Notes: generated by a model not told the origin, from the sequence alone. A stretch of DNA of 64,000 bases from Blastococcus sp. TF02-09 (GCF_003319105.1 NZ_QOHH01000012.1:1-64000), one strand, 5' to 3'. Counted from the first letter of the stretch, positions 7,475 through 16,651 are shown. Translations and numbers: made by a program.

Positions 7475-8296
7475 GTGAGCACGACGGGGAACGGGCAGTC
7501 CGGCGGGCCGGGCGTCGTCTTCGACCGGCACATGGTGCTCGACCAGCTGGGCGGCTGGCGCGGCATGGTCGACGCGACGGTGCCCACGGTCGCGTTCATC
7601 GTCGCCAACGGCATCGGCGGGCTGCGGACCGGGATCATCGCCGCCCTCGTCACCGCCGTCCTCCTCTTCGGGCTGCGGCTGGTGCGGCGGGAGAGCGTGC
7701 AGCAGGCGGTCAGCGGGCTGTTCGCCGTCGGCGTCGCGGTGGCCATCGCCGCGGCCACCGGCCAGGCGCGGGACTTCTACGTGCCCGGCATCCTGCGCAA
7801 CGCGGCGCTGGCGGTCGTGCTGCTCGGGTCGGTGCTCCTGCGCCGGCCCCTGGTCGGCGTCGTCGCCGAGTTCCTCTCGCCCAGCCACCTGGGTGCCATG
7901 GCCGCGCCGGGGGCCGGCTTCCCGCGGCGCCGCGACCGGACCGCCGGTCCGCGCGCCGTGCCGCACCGCATCGAGCGTGACCCCGAGACCGGCCGGGCCC
8001 TGCCCGACCCCGCCCCCGAGCTGCCCTGGCGCGAGGACCCGCGCCTGCTGCGTGCCTACTTCTGGCTGACCGTGCTCTGGGCCGCGGTGTTCCTCGTCCG
8101 AGCAGGGGTCCAGTGGTACCTCTACCTGGGCAGCGAGAACAGCGACGCCACCGACCTGGGCATCGTCTCGCTGCTGCTCGGTGTCCCCGTCACCGCCGTC
8201 GAGGTGGCGGTGACGTTCTGGGTCGTCGCCCGGCTGCACCGGCACCGCGCCGCGGAGGCGCCCGCCGGCGAGCCGGACGAGCGCCTCGCGGACTGA
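7475..8296 (+). CDS. DUF3159 family membrane protein
   Basis: This 273-residue integral membrane protein of the DUF3159 family is found next to dut and trkA in many actinobacteria. Several membrane segments are visible (ATVPTVAFIVANGIGG, GIIAALVTAVLLFGLRL, AALAVVLLGSVLL, WLTVLWAAVFLVRAGVQWYL, VAVTFWVVARLH). Function is unknown. The GTG at 7475 has a GGGGGAG site. It ends eight bases before the convergent trkA gene. Confidence 0.85.
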   Translation: MSTTGNGQSGGPGVVFDRHMVLDQLGGWRGMVDATVPTVAFIVANGIGGLRTGIIAALVTAVLLFGLRLVRRESVQQAVSGLFAVGVAVAIAAATGQARDFYVPGILRNAALAVVLLGSVLLRRPLVGVVAEFLSPSHLGAMAAPGAGFPRRRDRTAGPRAVPHRIERDPETGRALPDPAPELPWREDPRLLRAYFWLTVLWAAVFLVRAGVQWYLYLGSENSDATDLGIVSLLLGVPVTAVEVAVTFWVVARLHRHRAAEAPAGEPDERLAD

Positions 8297-8304
8297 CGTC
8301 CGGG

Positions 8305-8979
8305 TCAGACCCCGGCGGTGCCCGCGGGGGCGAGCACGGCCTTGAGGTCGTCCTCCACCTCCCCGTGGGTGATGAACAGCAGCTCGTCCCCGGCCTCCAG
8401 CGGCTCGTCGGGGGACGGCGTGATGACCCGCTCGCCGCGCAGGATGGCGGTGAGCACCGTCTCGCGGGGGAGCGGCACCTCGCGCAGCGCCCGGCCCACC
8501 CAGGGGGTGTCCTCGGCGAGGGTGATCTCGACGAGGTTGGCCGCGCCCTTGCGGAAGCTCATCAGCCGGACGACGTCGCCGACGGTGACCGCCTCCTCGA
8601 CCAGCGCGGCGAGCACGCGGGGGGTGGAGACGGCGACGTCGACGCCCCAGGCCTCGGTGTAGAGCCACTCGTTGCGCGGGTCCTTGACGCGGGCGACGAC
8701 GCGGTTGACGGCGAACTCCGTCTTCGCGAGCAGCGACACCACGAGGTTGGCCTTGTCGTCCCCGGTGGCGGCGACGACGACGTCGCAGGTGGCCAGCTGG
8801 GCCTCTTCCAGGGAGGAGACCTCGCACGCGTCGGCCTGCACCCACTCCGCTCCCGGCACCGCCCGGGTGCGCACCTTGCGGGGGTCCTTCTCGATCAGCA
8901 TGACGGTGTGCCCGTTGCCGAGCAGCTCACCGGCGATGGAGCGGCCGACGGCGCCGGCGCCCACGATGGCGACGCGCAT
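8305..8979 (-). CDS. trkA: TrkA family potassium uptake protein (second subunit)
   Basis: This 224-residue cytoplasmic gating subunit of a Trk/Ktr-type potassium system has an RCK_N Rossmann domain (MRVAIVGAGAVGRSIAG, with the acidic ribose-binding end LIEKDP) and an RCK_C domain from about residue 140. Such subunits bind NAD(H) or nucleotides and regulate a membrane pore. It follows the other trkA in a TGATG overlap, so the two are translationally coupled and probably form a heteromer, as in the CeoB/CeoC pair of mycobacteria. No TrkH-like pore is in the window. Confidence 0.9.
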   Translation of the reverse strand: MRVAIVGAGAVGRSIAGELLGNGHTVMLIEKDPRKVRTRAVPGAEWVQADACEVSSLEEAQLATCDVVVAATGDDKANLVVSLLAKTEFAVNRVVARVKDPRNEWLYTEAWGVDVAVSTPRVLAALVEEAVTVGDVVRLMSFRKGAANLVEITLAEDTPWVGRALREVPLPRETVLTAILRGERVITPSPDEPLEAGDELLFITHGEVEDDLKAVLAPAGTAGV

Positions 8980-9647
8980 CAGCGCTCGGCCCCCTCGGTG
9001 CCGCGCTCCACGACGTCGTGGACGCGGGCGGTGATCTCGTCGGTGACGGCGACGACCAGCTGGTCGCCGTCCTGGAGGATCGTCGTGGCGGTGGGCAGCT
9101 GCGACTCCCCGAAGCGCACCAGCCAGGCGGCGCGCGCCCCGGATGCTGCTTCGAGCTCGGACAGCCGGTGGCCCACCCAGGGGTCGGTGACCGTCACGCG
9201 CATGAGCGAGACCTTGCCGGTGGGTTCGCGCCAGAGCTCGCTGACCTTCACCGACAGCAGCTCGCGGATCAGCCGGTTCACCGTCCACGGCACGGTGGCC
9301 ACGCTCGGGATGCCCATCCGCTCGTAGACCTCGGCCCGCTTGGAGTCGTAGATGCGGGCGACGACGTGCTGCACGCCGAAGGTCTCGCGCGCCACGCGGG
9401 CGCTGATGATGTTCGAGTTGTCGCCGCTGCTGACCGCGGCGAAGGCGCCGGCGGAGTCGATGCCGGCGTCCAGCAGGGTCTGCCGGTCGAAGCCCAGGCC
9501 GGTGACCTGCCGGCCGCCGAAGTCCGGCCCCAGCCGGCGGAAGGCGGCGGGGTCCTGGTCGATCACCGCGACGCTGTGACCCACCTGTTCCAGCCGGCGG
9601 GCGACGGCGGAGCCGACCCGCCCGCACCCCATGACGACGACGTGCAC
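8979..9647 (-). CDS. trkA: TrkA family potassium uptake protein (first subunit)
   Basis: This 222-residue NAD-binding potassium regulatory subunit has the Rossmann motif VVMGCGRVGSAVARRL and VAVIDQDP in the RCK_N half, then GDNSNIISARVARETF, and an RCK_C half from about residue 140. The GTG at 9647 has GGGAG seven bases upstream. It is promoter-proximal in the trkA pair and divergent from the KimA-like permease (171-base gap). Together these genes look like a potassium-homeostasis cluster. Confidence 0.9.
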   Translation of the reverse strand: MHVVVMGCGRVGSAVARRLEQVGHSVAVIDQDPAAFRRLGPDFGGRQVTGLGFDRQTLLDAGIDSAGAFAAVSSGDNSNIISARVARETFGVQHVVARIYDSKRAEVYERMGIPSVATVPWTVNRLIRELLSVKVSELWREPTGKVSLMRVTVTDPWVGHRLSELEAASGARAAWLVRFGESQLPTATTILQDGDQLVVAVTDEITARVHDVVERGTEGAER

Positions 9648-9805
9648 GAAAGGGCTCCCACGGACTCGTCGCGCCGGCGGCCGTCCCGCCCGCGCATCCG
9701 GCGCGAAGCTACACCCGTGAGGGCCGCCGCCCCGGACCGAACCGGCACGTCACTCGGGTGAGCAGGGGAACAGCCCGGCGGGGGGCCATCGGGCCCGCGC
9801 GCTCG

Positions 9806-9811
9806 TACGAT
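9806..9811 (+). promoter_or_regulatory. Leaderless -10 element of the APC permease gene
   Basis: TACGAT, seven bases, then GTG at 9819. Confidence 0.55.
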
Positions 9812-9818
9812 CGCCGCC

Positions 9819-11846
9819 GTGCCCACGCTGTCCGACCTCGGACATCTCCCCAAACGGCTGGTCCTCGGCCGCGCCGTGCCCAGCGACCGCCTCGGCGAGT
9901 CGCTGCTGCCCAAGCGGTACGCGCTGCCCATCTTCGCCAGCGACCCGCTCTCCTCGGTGGCCTACGCCACCCAGGAGATCCTCATCGTCCTGACCCTCGC
10001 GGGGACGGCGGTGCTCTACCTGGCGCCGTGGCTGGCGGCGGGTGTCGTGCTGCTGCTGGCCACCGTCGTGCTGAGCTACCGGCAGGTGGTCCACGCCTAC
10101 CCCTCGGGCGGCGGCGACTACGAGGTCGCGATGAAGAACCACGGGCAGTTCGCGGCGCTGGTCGTCGCCAGCGCGCTGCTCGTCGACTACGTGCTGACCG
10201 TGGCCGTGTCGGTCTCGGCGGGCACGGACAACATCATCTCGGCGTTCCCCTCGCTGAACGAGCACCGGGTGCTCATCGCCGTCGGCCTCGTGGCGTTGCT
10301 CGCCGCGGCGAACCTGCGGGGGCTGCGGGAGTCGGGCAAGGCGTTCGCCGTCCCGACCTACCTGTTCATCGCCGGCATCGGGATCATGATCGTGACCGGC
10401 CTGATCCGCTGGTTCTTCACCGACGAGGGGCTGGTCTCCGAGACGGCCGGCTACACGATCACCCCGGAACCCGAGCACACGAACATGGCGGGCCTGGCGC
10501 TGCTCTTCTTCGCGCTCCGCGCGTTCGCCTCCGGGTGCACCGCGCTGACCGGTGTGGAGGCCATCGCCAACGGCGTCCCCGCGTTCAAGCCGCCGAAGAG
10601 CCGCAACGCCGCCACGACGCTGGCCCTGATGGGCGGCGTCGCGGCGACGATGTTCGCCGGGGTGACGGCGCTGGCGCTGCTGTCGGACGTCAAGTACGTC
10701 GAGCACCCCTGCGACCTCGAGGGCTTCGCGAACTGCGAGACCGAGCCGCAGCGCACGGTCATCGCGCAGGTCGCCGCGGCCGTGTTCGGCGGCGATACCT
10801 CGCCCGGGTTCTTCGGCGTCCAGGCCGCCACGGCGCTGGTCCTGATCCTGGCCGCGAACACCGCGTTCAACGGCTTCCCGCTGCTGGGGTCGGTGCTCGC
10901 GCAGGACCGCTTCATGCCCCGGCAGCTGCACACCCGCGGCGACAAGCTCGTGTTCAGCAACGGCATCCTGCTGCTGGCCGGCTTCGCCTCGCTGCTCATC
11001 ATCGCGTTCGAGGCCGACGTCTCGCGGCTCATCCAGCTCTACATCATCGGGGTCTTCACCAGCTTCAGCATCGGCCAGTGGGGCATGGTGCGGCACTGGA
11101 AGCGGGAGATGCGGGCGACCTCGGACCCCGTGGTCCGGCGCAGCATGCGCCGGTCGCAGATCATCAACACCGTGGGCGGGACGCTCACCACCGCCGTGCT
11201 GGCGATCATCGTGGTCACCAAGTTCACCCACGGGGCGTGGCTGGTCCTCGTCGCGATGCCGATCCTGTTCGTGCTGATGAAGTCGATCAACCGGCACTAC
11301 TCGCACGTGTCCGACCAGCTGGTCCCCGACAGCGACGCGCGGATGCTGCCCAGCAAGGTGCACGCCGTCGTCCTGGTCTCCAAGGTGCACAAGCCGACGC
11401 TGCGCGCGCTGGCGTTCGCCCGCGCCACCCGCCCCGACGCGCTCACCGCGCTGACGGTGAACGTCGACGAGGCCGACACCCGCCAGCTGCAGGCGGACTG
11501 GGAGAAGTTCGACATCCCGGTGCCGCTGACCGTCGTCGAGTCGCCCTACCGCGAGATCACCCGGCCGGTCGTCGACTTCGTGAAGGGCATCCGGCGGGGC
11601 AGCCCGCGCGAGCTCGTCGTCGTCTTCGTGCCGCAGTACGTCGTCGGCCACTGGTGGGAGAACGTCCTGCACAACCAGAGCGCCCTGCGCCTGCGGGCCC
11701 GGCTCCAGTTCCAGCCGGGCGTGATGATCACGACCGTCCCGTGGCAGCTGGAGAGCTCCCTGGGCCGGGACGGCGGCGACGGCCCGGCGCCGGGTGGCCT
11801 GCGGCGCGGGCTGGCCGACGACGCCGACGTGACTCCGTATGGCTGA
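9819..11846 (+). CDS. APC-superfamily permease, KimA-like (probable K+ importer)
   Basis: This 675-residue protein has an N-terminal APC-fold transporter (about 12 membrane segments up to residue 480; start PKRYALPIFASDPLSSVAYA) and a C-terminal cytosolic domain of about 190 residues (MLPSKVHAVVLVSKVHKPTLRALAFAR...). This architecture matches the KimA/YdaO group, proton-driven potassium importers controlled by c-di-AMP in Firmicutes, rather than amino-acid permeases. The neighbouring trkA pair agrees with a potassium role. Substrate is therefore inferred. It overlaps the RNA methyltransferase gene by eight bases. Confidence 0.85.
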   Translation: MPTLSDLGHLPKRLVLGRAVPSDRLGESLLPKRYALPIFASDPLSSVAYATQEILIVLTLAGTAVLYLAPWLAAGVVLLLATVVLSYRQVVHAYPSGGGDYEVAMKNHGQFAALVVASALLVDYVLTVAVSVSAGTDNIISAFPSLNEHRVLIAVGLVALLAAANLRGLRESGKAFAVPTYLFIAGIGIMIVTGLIRWFFTDEGLVSETAGYTITPEPEHTNMAGLALLFFALRAFASGCTALTGVEAIANGVPAFKPPKSRNAATTLALMGGVAATMFAGVTALALLSDVKYVEHPCDLEGFANCETEPQRTVIAQVAAAVFGGDTSPGFFGVQAATALVLILAANTAFNGFPLLGSVLAQDRFMPRQLHTRGDKLVFSNGILLLAGFASLLIIAFEADVSRLIQLYIIGVFTSFSIGQWGMVRHWKREMRATSDPVVRRSMRRSQIINTVGGTLTTAVLAIIVVTKFTHGAWLVLVAMPILFVLMKSINRHYSHVSDQLVPDSDARMLPSKVHAVVLVSKVHKPTLRALAFARATRPDALTALTVNVDEADTRQLQADWEKFDIPVPLTVVESPYREITRPVVDFVKGIRRGSPRELVVVFVPQYVVGHWWENVLHNQSALRLRARLQFQPGVMITTVPWQLESSLGRDGGDGPAPGGLRRGLADDADVTPYG

Positions 11847-13128
11847 CCGGCGCCGCGCCGCCGCGCGTCCCCGCCGGGACCGCGGCCTCGGGTGGGAGGG
11901 CCGGGAGTTCGAGGTGACCGTCGGGCCCGTCGCGCACGGTGGGCACTGCGTGGCCCGGCACGAGGGGCGGGTCGTGTTCGTGCGGCACAGCCTGCCCGGC
12001 GAGCGCGTCCTCGTGCGGGTGACCGAGGACCGGCACCCCGGCTTCTGCCGCGCCGACGCGGTCGAGGTGCTCGAGGCCTCGCCCGCGCGGGTGGAGCGGC
12101 CCTGCCCCTACAGCGGTCCCGGGCGGTGCGGGGGCTGCGACTGGCAGCACGTCGATCCCGCCGAGCAGCGCCGGCTCAAGGCCGCGGTGGTCCGGGAGCA
12201 GTTGGGCCGGCTCGCCGGGCTGGACGACGTCGCGGTGGTCGTGGAGGAGTTGCCGGGCGGACCGCTGCGCTGGCGCTTGCGGGCCCGTTTCGCCGTCGAC
12301 CGGACGGGAGCGCCCGGGCTGCGCCGGCACCGCTCGCACGACGTCGTCGTCCTCGACGACTGCCCGATCACCGTGGAGCCGGCGGCGCAGGCCGTGCTGA
12401 GCCGCTCGTGGCCCGGGGCGGGCGCGGTCGACGTGTCGGTCGACTCCGCCGGCGCGGTGACCACCAGCCGGCTGGACCGCAGCGGGCGGCCGACGTCGAG
12501 CCGGGTCGTGCGTCCCGGCGGCGAGCTGCCCGAGGAGCCGGTCACCCGGGCGGAACGGCGGGCCGGCGGGCGGGACTGGGAGGTCGAGGGCACCGGCTTC
12601 TGGCAGGTGCACCCGGCCGCCGCCGACGCCCTGGTCGAGGCGGTCGCCGGGTTCGCCGCCGTCCGACCCGGGGAGAGCGTGCTGGACCTCTACGCCGGGG
12701 CCGGCCTCTTCGGCGGTGCCCTGGCACCGACGGTGGGGGAGACCGGTCGCGTGGTCTGCGTGGAGTCCGATCCCGCTGCCTGCGCCACCGCGGACGCCAA
12801 CCTCGCCGACCTGCCGCACGCCGAAGTGTGGCAGGGCGACGTCGACGCCGAGGGGCTCCGGGAGCTGCTCGAGGAGCTGGGCACCCCGCCCGACGTCGTC
12901 GTCCTGGACCCGCCGCGCGCCGGAGCCGGGCAGGCGGTGAGCCGGCTGCTGGCGGGCACGGGTGCGCGCGCGGTCGTCTACGTGGCCTGCGACCCCGCCG
13001 CGCTGGCCCGGGACGTCGCCGCGTTCGCGGACGCCGGCTACCGGCTGGCCGCCGTCCGCGGCTTCGACGCCTTCCCCATGACCGCCCACGTGGAGTGCGT
13101 GGCGCTGCTCGTCCCGTCCGGAGCATGA
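11839..13128 (+). CDS. TRAM-domain class I SAM RNA methyltransferase (TrmA/RlmD family)
   Basis: This 429-residue enzyme is expected to methylate C5 of a uridine in rRNA or tRNA. It has an N-terminal TRAM domain (VTVGPVAHGGHCVARHEGRVVFV), an iron-sulfur-type cysteine cluster (PCPYSGPGRCGGCDW), the SAM-binding loop LDLYAGAGLFGG, the catalytic-site DPPRAGAG and the nucleophile region VYVACDPAALARD. All elements for activity are present. The start codon lies within the last codons of the permease gene, and its stop overlaps the next gene by ATGA, so translation is coupled on both sides. The exact target base cannot be told. Confidence 0.9.
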   Translation: MADRRRAAARPRRDRGLGWEGREFEVTVGPVAHGGHCVARHEGRVVFVRHSLPGERVLVRVTEDRHPGFCRADAVEVLEASPARVERPCPYSGPGRCGGCDWQHVDPAEQRRLKAAVVREQLGRLAGLDDVAVVVEELPGGPLRWRLRARFAVDRTGAPGLRRHRSHDVVVLDDCPITVEPAAQAVLSRSWPGAGAVDVSVDSAGAVTTSRLDRSGRPTSSRVVRPGGELPEEPVTRAERRAGGRDWEVEGTGFWQVHPAAADALVEAVAGFAAVRPGESVLDLYAGAGLFGGALAPTVGETGRVVCVESDPAACATADANLADLPHAEVWQGDVDAEGLRELLEELGTPPDVVVLDPPRAGAGQAVSRLLAGTGARAVVYVACDPAALARDVAAFADAGYRLAAVRGFDAFPMTAHVECVALLVPSGA

Positions 13129-14318
13129 CGGCGTCCGTCGCCGAGGAGGTCCGGCCGGCCGCGCCTGCCGTGGCACGCGTTCTCACCGCCGTGCTGCTAG
13201 TGGGTGGGGCGCTGGCCGTGCTGGGGCGGGCGTGGTCCTACCTGGCCGACCGGCTGGACGGCCCGTTCCCGCTGACGCCCTACGTCTTCCCGCAGTACTG
13301 GCTCACGTACGACGACGGGTTCGTCCGGCGGGCGCTGCCCGGTCAGGTGCTGCGCTGGCTGGGCGGGCGCCCGCCCGACCGCGGCACCGTCGTGCTGGCC
13401 GCCACGGCGCTGGCCCTGGCCGCGGTCGCCGGGGTGCTGGCGCTGGCGGTCGCGCTGGGCCGCCAGGCCGGTTCGCGGACCACCGGGCTCGCGGTGGCGG
13501 CGGCCGTCGTCGTCTCGCCGCTCACCCTGTCGCTCCCGGTGCGCGACCTCGGCCGGCCGGACTCGGTGGGGTTCGCCGTCCTGGCGCTGCTGGCCTGCGT
13601 GCCGTGGCGCCGGCTGCCCCTCCCGCTGTCGGTCGGGCTCGTGGCGGTGCTGTGCGTGGCCGCGACGGCGACCCAGGAGTTCCTCCTGCTGGTGGTGGCT
13701 CCGGTGGCGGTCCTCGCGCTGGTTCGGTGCGTCCCCGGCCGGCGTCACCGCGTGCTCGTCCCGGCCGTCGCGCTGGTGCCCGCTCTCGTCGTGGCAGCGC
13801 TCAGTGCCGTCGTGCCCGCTCCGTCGGCGGTGGTGGACCGAGCGACCGCCGAGGCCGCGGCCGCCGGGGTGCCGCCGCCCGCGGCGCTGGTGCCCGACCA
13901 CACGTCGGTGCTGCGGCTGCGCCACGGCTTCCTCGACAACCTCACCGCCTACTACTCGCTGCTCGACCCGCCGACGGTGGTGGCGACGACGGCGATGTGG
14001 GGCGGGGTCGCCGTGCTGACGCTCGGCCTGGTCTGGCAGCTGATGGGCGGCACGGTGCGGGACCGCCGGTTCGTCGCCGTCCTCGCCGCGGCCGTGGTGG
14101 TCGCCGGTCTGCTGTCGTGCGCGGGCATCGACCACCGCCGGTGGTGGGCCCTGGCCACCGTCGGCGGGCTGGCCGCGCTGGTCCTGCTGACGCCCCTGTC
14201 CGGCGCGGGGGACGGGCCCGACCGCCGGCGTGCGCTCCTGCTCCTCCCCGCCGCGGCGCTGCTCGTGGCCGCGGGCTGGGCGATGCAGCTCTTCCCGGTC
14301 TTCTCCCTCCGGGTCTGA
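13125..14318 (+). CDS. Multi-pass membrane protein, unknown function
   Basis: This 397-residue protein has about nine or ten hydrophobic segments and ends in a membrane helix (ALLLLPAAALLVAAGWAMQL). Between the first two segments is the loop FPQYWLTYDDGFVRRALPGQVLRWLGG, a pattern seen in actinobacterial membrane proteins distantly like GT-C glycosyltransferases. The acidic catalytic loop cannot be assigned with confidence. The ATG overlaps the methyltransferase stop. Confidence 0.75.
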   Translation: MTASVAEEVRPAAPAVARVLTAVLLVGGALAVLGRAWSYLADRLDGPFPLTPYVFPQYWLTYDDGFVRRALPGQVLRWLGGRPPDRGTVVLAATALALAAVAGVLALAVALGRQAGSRTTGLAVAAAVVVSPLTLSLPVRDLGRPDSVGFAVLALLACVPWRRLPLPLSVGLVAVLCVAATATQEFLLLVVAPVAVLALVRCVPGRRHRVLVPAVALVPALVVAALSAVVPAPSAVVDRATAEAAAAGVPPPAALVPDHTSVLRLRHGFLDNLTAYYSLLDPPTVVATTAMWGGVAVLTLGLVWQLMGGTVRDRRFVAVLAAAVVVAGLLSCAGIDHRRWWALATVGGLAALVLLTPLSGAGDGPDRRRALLLLPAAALLVAAGWAMQLFPVFSLRV

Positions 14319-14349
14319 GGAGGCCGGCGGGGTCGCGGACGGCACTCGC

Positions 14350-14355
14350 TACCGT
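14350..14355 (+). promoter_or_regulatory. Leaderless -10 element of the DUF4177-like gene
   Basis: TACCGT, six bases, then GTG at 14362. Confidence 0.5.
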
Positions 14356-14361
14356 CTAGGG

Positions 14362-14592
14362 GTGCCCACGTGGGAATACGCCTCGGTCATCACCGCCAAC
14401 GACGCGGAGTCGCAGCGGGCCGGCGTGAGCGTCAAGCTCCCCGGCGGTTCGTCGGAACGCCAGCACGGTGACACCAGCTCGGTGCTCAACCAGCTGGGAT
14501 CGGAGGGGTGGGAGCTGGTCAGCTACCACTCCAGCGGCGCCGGCACGTGGGGCTTCGAGCAGTTCTGGCTGAAGCGCCAGGTCGGTTCCTGA
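14362..14592 (+). CDS. Small DUF4177-like protein
   Basis: This 76-residue protein matches the pattern of DUF4177: an opening WEYASVI strand and, in the second half, LNQLGSEGWELVSYHSSG followed by a short strand (FEQFWLKRQ). Function is unknown. Longer upstream readings are rejected because TACCGT lies at leaderless distance from the GTG at 14362. It converges on the PTH2-like gene with a 24-base gap. Confidence 0.7.
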   Translation: MPTWEYASVITANDAESQRAGVSVKLPGGSSERQHGDTSSVLNQLGSEGWELVSYHSSGAGTWGFEQFWLKRQVGS

Positions 14593-14616
14593 CGGGCCTG
14601 CTGCGCCCGGGAGGGG

Positions 14617-14877
14617 TCAGCCGAGCACCGTCGCGCCGGCGGTCGTGGTGCCCGGCGGCACCTCGGTCAGCCCCGCGTCGCGGATGACGACGGGCATCGC
14701 GGCCACCTCCTCGGCCGAGCCGGTCAGCACCACCACCCGGCCGTGCGGCACGTCGAAGGCTCGGAGCGCGGCGTGGACGGCCTGGGCGCAGGCCTTGCCC
14801 CTGCTCATCGCGACGTCGCGGTTGAGCAGGATGCGCACCTCGGGCGCGCTGGTCGGCTGCGGGAGTCGGAGACGCAC
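14617..14877 (-). CDS. PTH2-like peptidyl-tRNA hydrolase domain protein
   Basis: The 86-residue product matches type 2 peptidyl-tRNA hydrolase, which frees tRNA from stalled peptidyl-tRNA. It has the opening strand VRILLNRDVAMSRGKACAQAVHAAL, with the lysine and histidine of the PTH2 core, and the closing VVIRDAGLTEVPPGTTTAGATV that lines the active site. Usual PTH2 length is about 115, so the middle is short. The start is uncertain; the frame is open to 15006, but the extra N-terminal residues look non-coding, so GTG 14877 was chosen. It could be a degenerate paralog of a full enzyme elsewhere. Confidence 0.6.
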   Translation of the reverse strand: MRLRLPQPTSAPEVRILLNRDVAMSRGKACAQAVHAALRAFDVPHGRVVVLTGSAEEVAAMPVVIRDAGLTEVPPGTTTAGATVLG

Positions 14878-15013
14878 AGCACAGGCTCTAGCCGCCCGCA
14901 CCGCTCGGCGCCAGGGGTAGCGGTGCGCGACGTCGGACCAGCGGTCGGCGTCGGCGCGCCCACCCGGGCAAGGCGGATCGAACATCCGTTCGACCGTGCG
15001 GCACACTGGTGCG

Positions 15014-15382
15014 GTGGACGCGACGGTGCCGCCGGGCTGGCCGGACGAGGTGCGCCCGCCCGGTGCGCCCGACTGGGAGCGCAGCGCCGTCGTCTGGCTC
15101 TACGACCTGGTCCCGCCGGACTACCGGGCGCACGAGGTCCTGCGCCGCTATCCGGTGCTGCTCGCCCGGTTCGCCGCCGACCACGTCGCCGCCGGGCTGG
15201 AGGCCGCCCGCGCCGGCTGGCGGACCGTCCGCGTCGAGCTGGCCGACCAGCTGCCGGTCGAGGCCATCGAGGCGGCGATGCGGGCCTACGAGCGGGAGGG
15301 CGCCCGGCTGGCGGCCGCCGCCCGGGGGGTGGAGGTCGTCGCCGGGGCGCTGCGCGGCGAGCGGTGGGTCCCCCGGCTCTGA
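15014..15382 (+). CDS. Hypothetical protein
   Basis: This 122-residue protein was not recognised. It is mostly helical, with the conserved-looking stretch WERSAVVWLYDLVPPDYRAHEVLRRYPVLLARFA. No membrane segment or cysteine is seen. The GTG at 15014 is preceded by the string ACTGGTGCG, the same context as the gene at 33699, with a weak -10 (CACACT) at leaderless distance. It is divergent from the PTH2-like gene and converges on the ROK regulator across a terminator hairpin. Confidence 0.65.
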   Translation: MDATVPPGWPDEVRPPGAPDWERSAVVWLYDLVPPDYRAHEVLRRYPVLLARFAADHVAAGLEAARAGWRTVRVELADQLPVEAIEAAMRAYEREGARLAAAARGVEVVAGALRGERWVPRL

Positions 15383-15398
15383 GCGGGCGGGGAAGAGG

Positions 15399-15435
15399 AC
15401 CCGGGGGCCCGGCCGCAGCAAGCGGACCCCCGGGT
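15399..15435. terminator. Bidirectional terminator hairpin
   Basis: ACCCGGGGG (15399-15407) pairs perfectly with CCCCCGGGT (15427-15435) around a 19-base loop. It sits between two convergent genes. Confidence 0.6.
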
Positions 15436-15439
15436 GGTC

Positions 15440-16624
15440 TCAGCCGGCGAACCGGTCGGGCTCGCTCAGGGCCGCCGCGACGGCGCCGAGCACCTCGGCA
15501 CGGCCGCCCAGGCTGCCGGGCACCACGTCCAGGCCCTCGACGGCAGACGGGATGGCCGACTGCGCCAGCGCCCGCCGCATCGGGTCCACCAGCAGGTCGC
15601 CGGCGGTGCCCAGCTCGCCTCCGATGACGATGCGGTCGGGGTTGAGCGTGTTCACCAGCCCGCCGAGGACGACGCCGACGGAGGTGCCGGCGTCGGCCAC
15701 CAGTCGGCGGCAGGCCTGGTCGCCGTCCACCGCGGCGTCGACCAGGGCGCGCAGGTCCGCCAGGTGCGGCGCGGCGGTGCGGACGGCGCGCAGCAGGGCG
15801 CCGCCCCCGGCCTTGAGCTCCAGGCAGCCGCGGTTGCCGCAGCGGCACAGGTCGCCGTCGGGGTCGAGGCTGACGTGCCCGATCTCGCCGGCGGTGCCCG
15901 ACACGCCCCGCAGCAGCGCTCCGTCGAGGACGAGCGCGCCGCCGATACCGGTGGCCAGCTTGAGGTAGACCGTCGACCGCGAGCCGACACCGGCACCCCA
16001 GCGCGACTCGGCGAGAGCACCGAGGTTCGCGTCGTTGTCCACCATCACCGGCAGGCCCAGGCGCTCGCGCAGCTCGGCCGCGGGCACCGTGCCCGACCAG
16101 TTGGGCAGGATGTTGGACTTCACCACGGTGCCGTCGAGCGCGCCGGCGGCACCGCTGACCGGCGTCGGCAGGCCGGCGACGATGCCCACGACGTCGTCGG
16201 TCGTGGCCCCCACCCGGTCGAGCTCTGCGCGCACCTGCGCGGCGACGGTGTCGAGCACCGCGTCGGCGCCCAGGTCGACCACGGGCACCGAGGCCACGTG
16301 CTCGCCGATCACCTCGTGGGCCAGGTCGGCCACGGCGACCCGGACGTGGGTGCGGCCGATGTCGATGCCGACGACGACGCCGGCGACGCGGGTGAGCTGC
16401 ACCAGGCTGGCCGGGCGGCCGCCGGTCGGGAGGTGCCCGGAGGGGTCCGCGGGGGTGACCAGGCCCCGCTCGACCAGCTCGGCGACGTAGCCCGACACCG
16501 TGGCGCGGGACAGGCCGGTCAGCTCGACGAGCTGTGCGCGGGTGGCCGGACCGGCGAGGCGGAGGGCCTGGACCAGACGGCGCGGCGGACCCGTGACGGC
16601 AGGCAGCCACGGCCGGTTCCCCAT
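15440..16624 (-). CDS. ROK family transcriptional regulator (NagC/XylR type)
   Basis: This 394-residue protein has an N-terminal winged helix-turn-helix (TRAQLVELTGLSRATVSGYVAELVERGLV, about residues 28-56) and a ROK sugar-kinase-like body (GIDIGRTHVRVAVA, NDANLGALAE, GTAGEIGH). The zinc-binding CRCGNRGCLE is present, as in NagC/Mlc. It should bind a sugar or sugar phosphate and repress transport genes. It is divergent from a sugar ABC transporter, its likely target. Imperfect inverted half-sites in the shared promoter region could be its operator. Confidence 0.88.
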   Translation of the reverse strand: MGNRPWLPAVTGPPRRLVQALRLAGPATRAQLVELTGLSRATVSGYVAELVERGLVTPADPSGHLPTGGRPASLVQLTRVAGVVVGIDIGRTHVRVAVADLAHEVIGEHVASVPVVDLGADAVLDTVAAQVRAELDRVGATTDDVVGIVAGLPTPVSGAAGALDGTVVKSNILPNWSGTVPAAELRERLGLPVMVDNDANLGALAESRWGAGVGSRSTVYLKLATGIGGALVLDGALLRGVSGTAGEIGHVSLDPDGDLCRCGNRGCLELKAGGGALLRAVRTAAPHLADLRALVDAAVDGDQACRRLVADAGTSVGVVLGGLVNTLNPDRIVIGGELGTAGDLLVDPMRRALAQSAIPSAVEGLDVVPGSLGGRAEVLGAVAAALSEPDRFAG

Positions 16625-16651
16625 GGTCGGTGATGGTCGGGGGCGGGGGTG

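Noticed and set aside
4597-7758. A leftward open frame of about 1,050 codons over dut and DUF3710
   Set aside because: It is antisense to well-supported genes and has low-complexity Arg/Ala/Pro composition.
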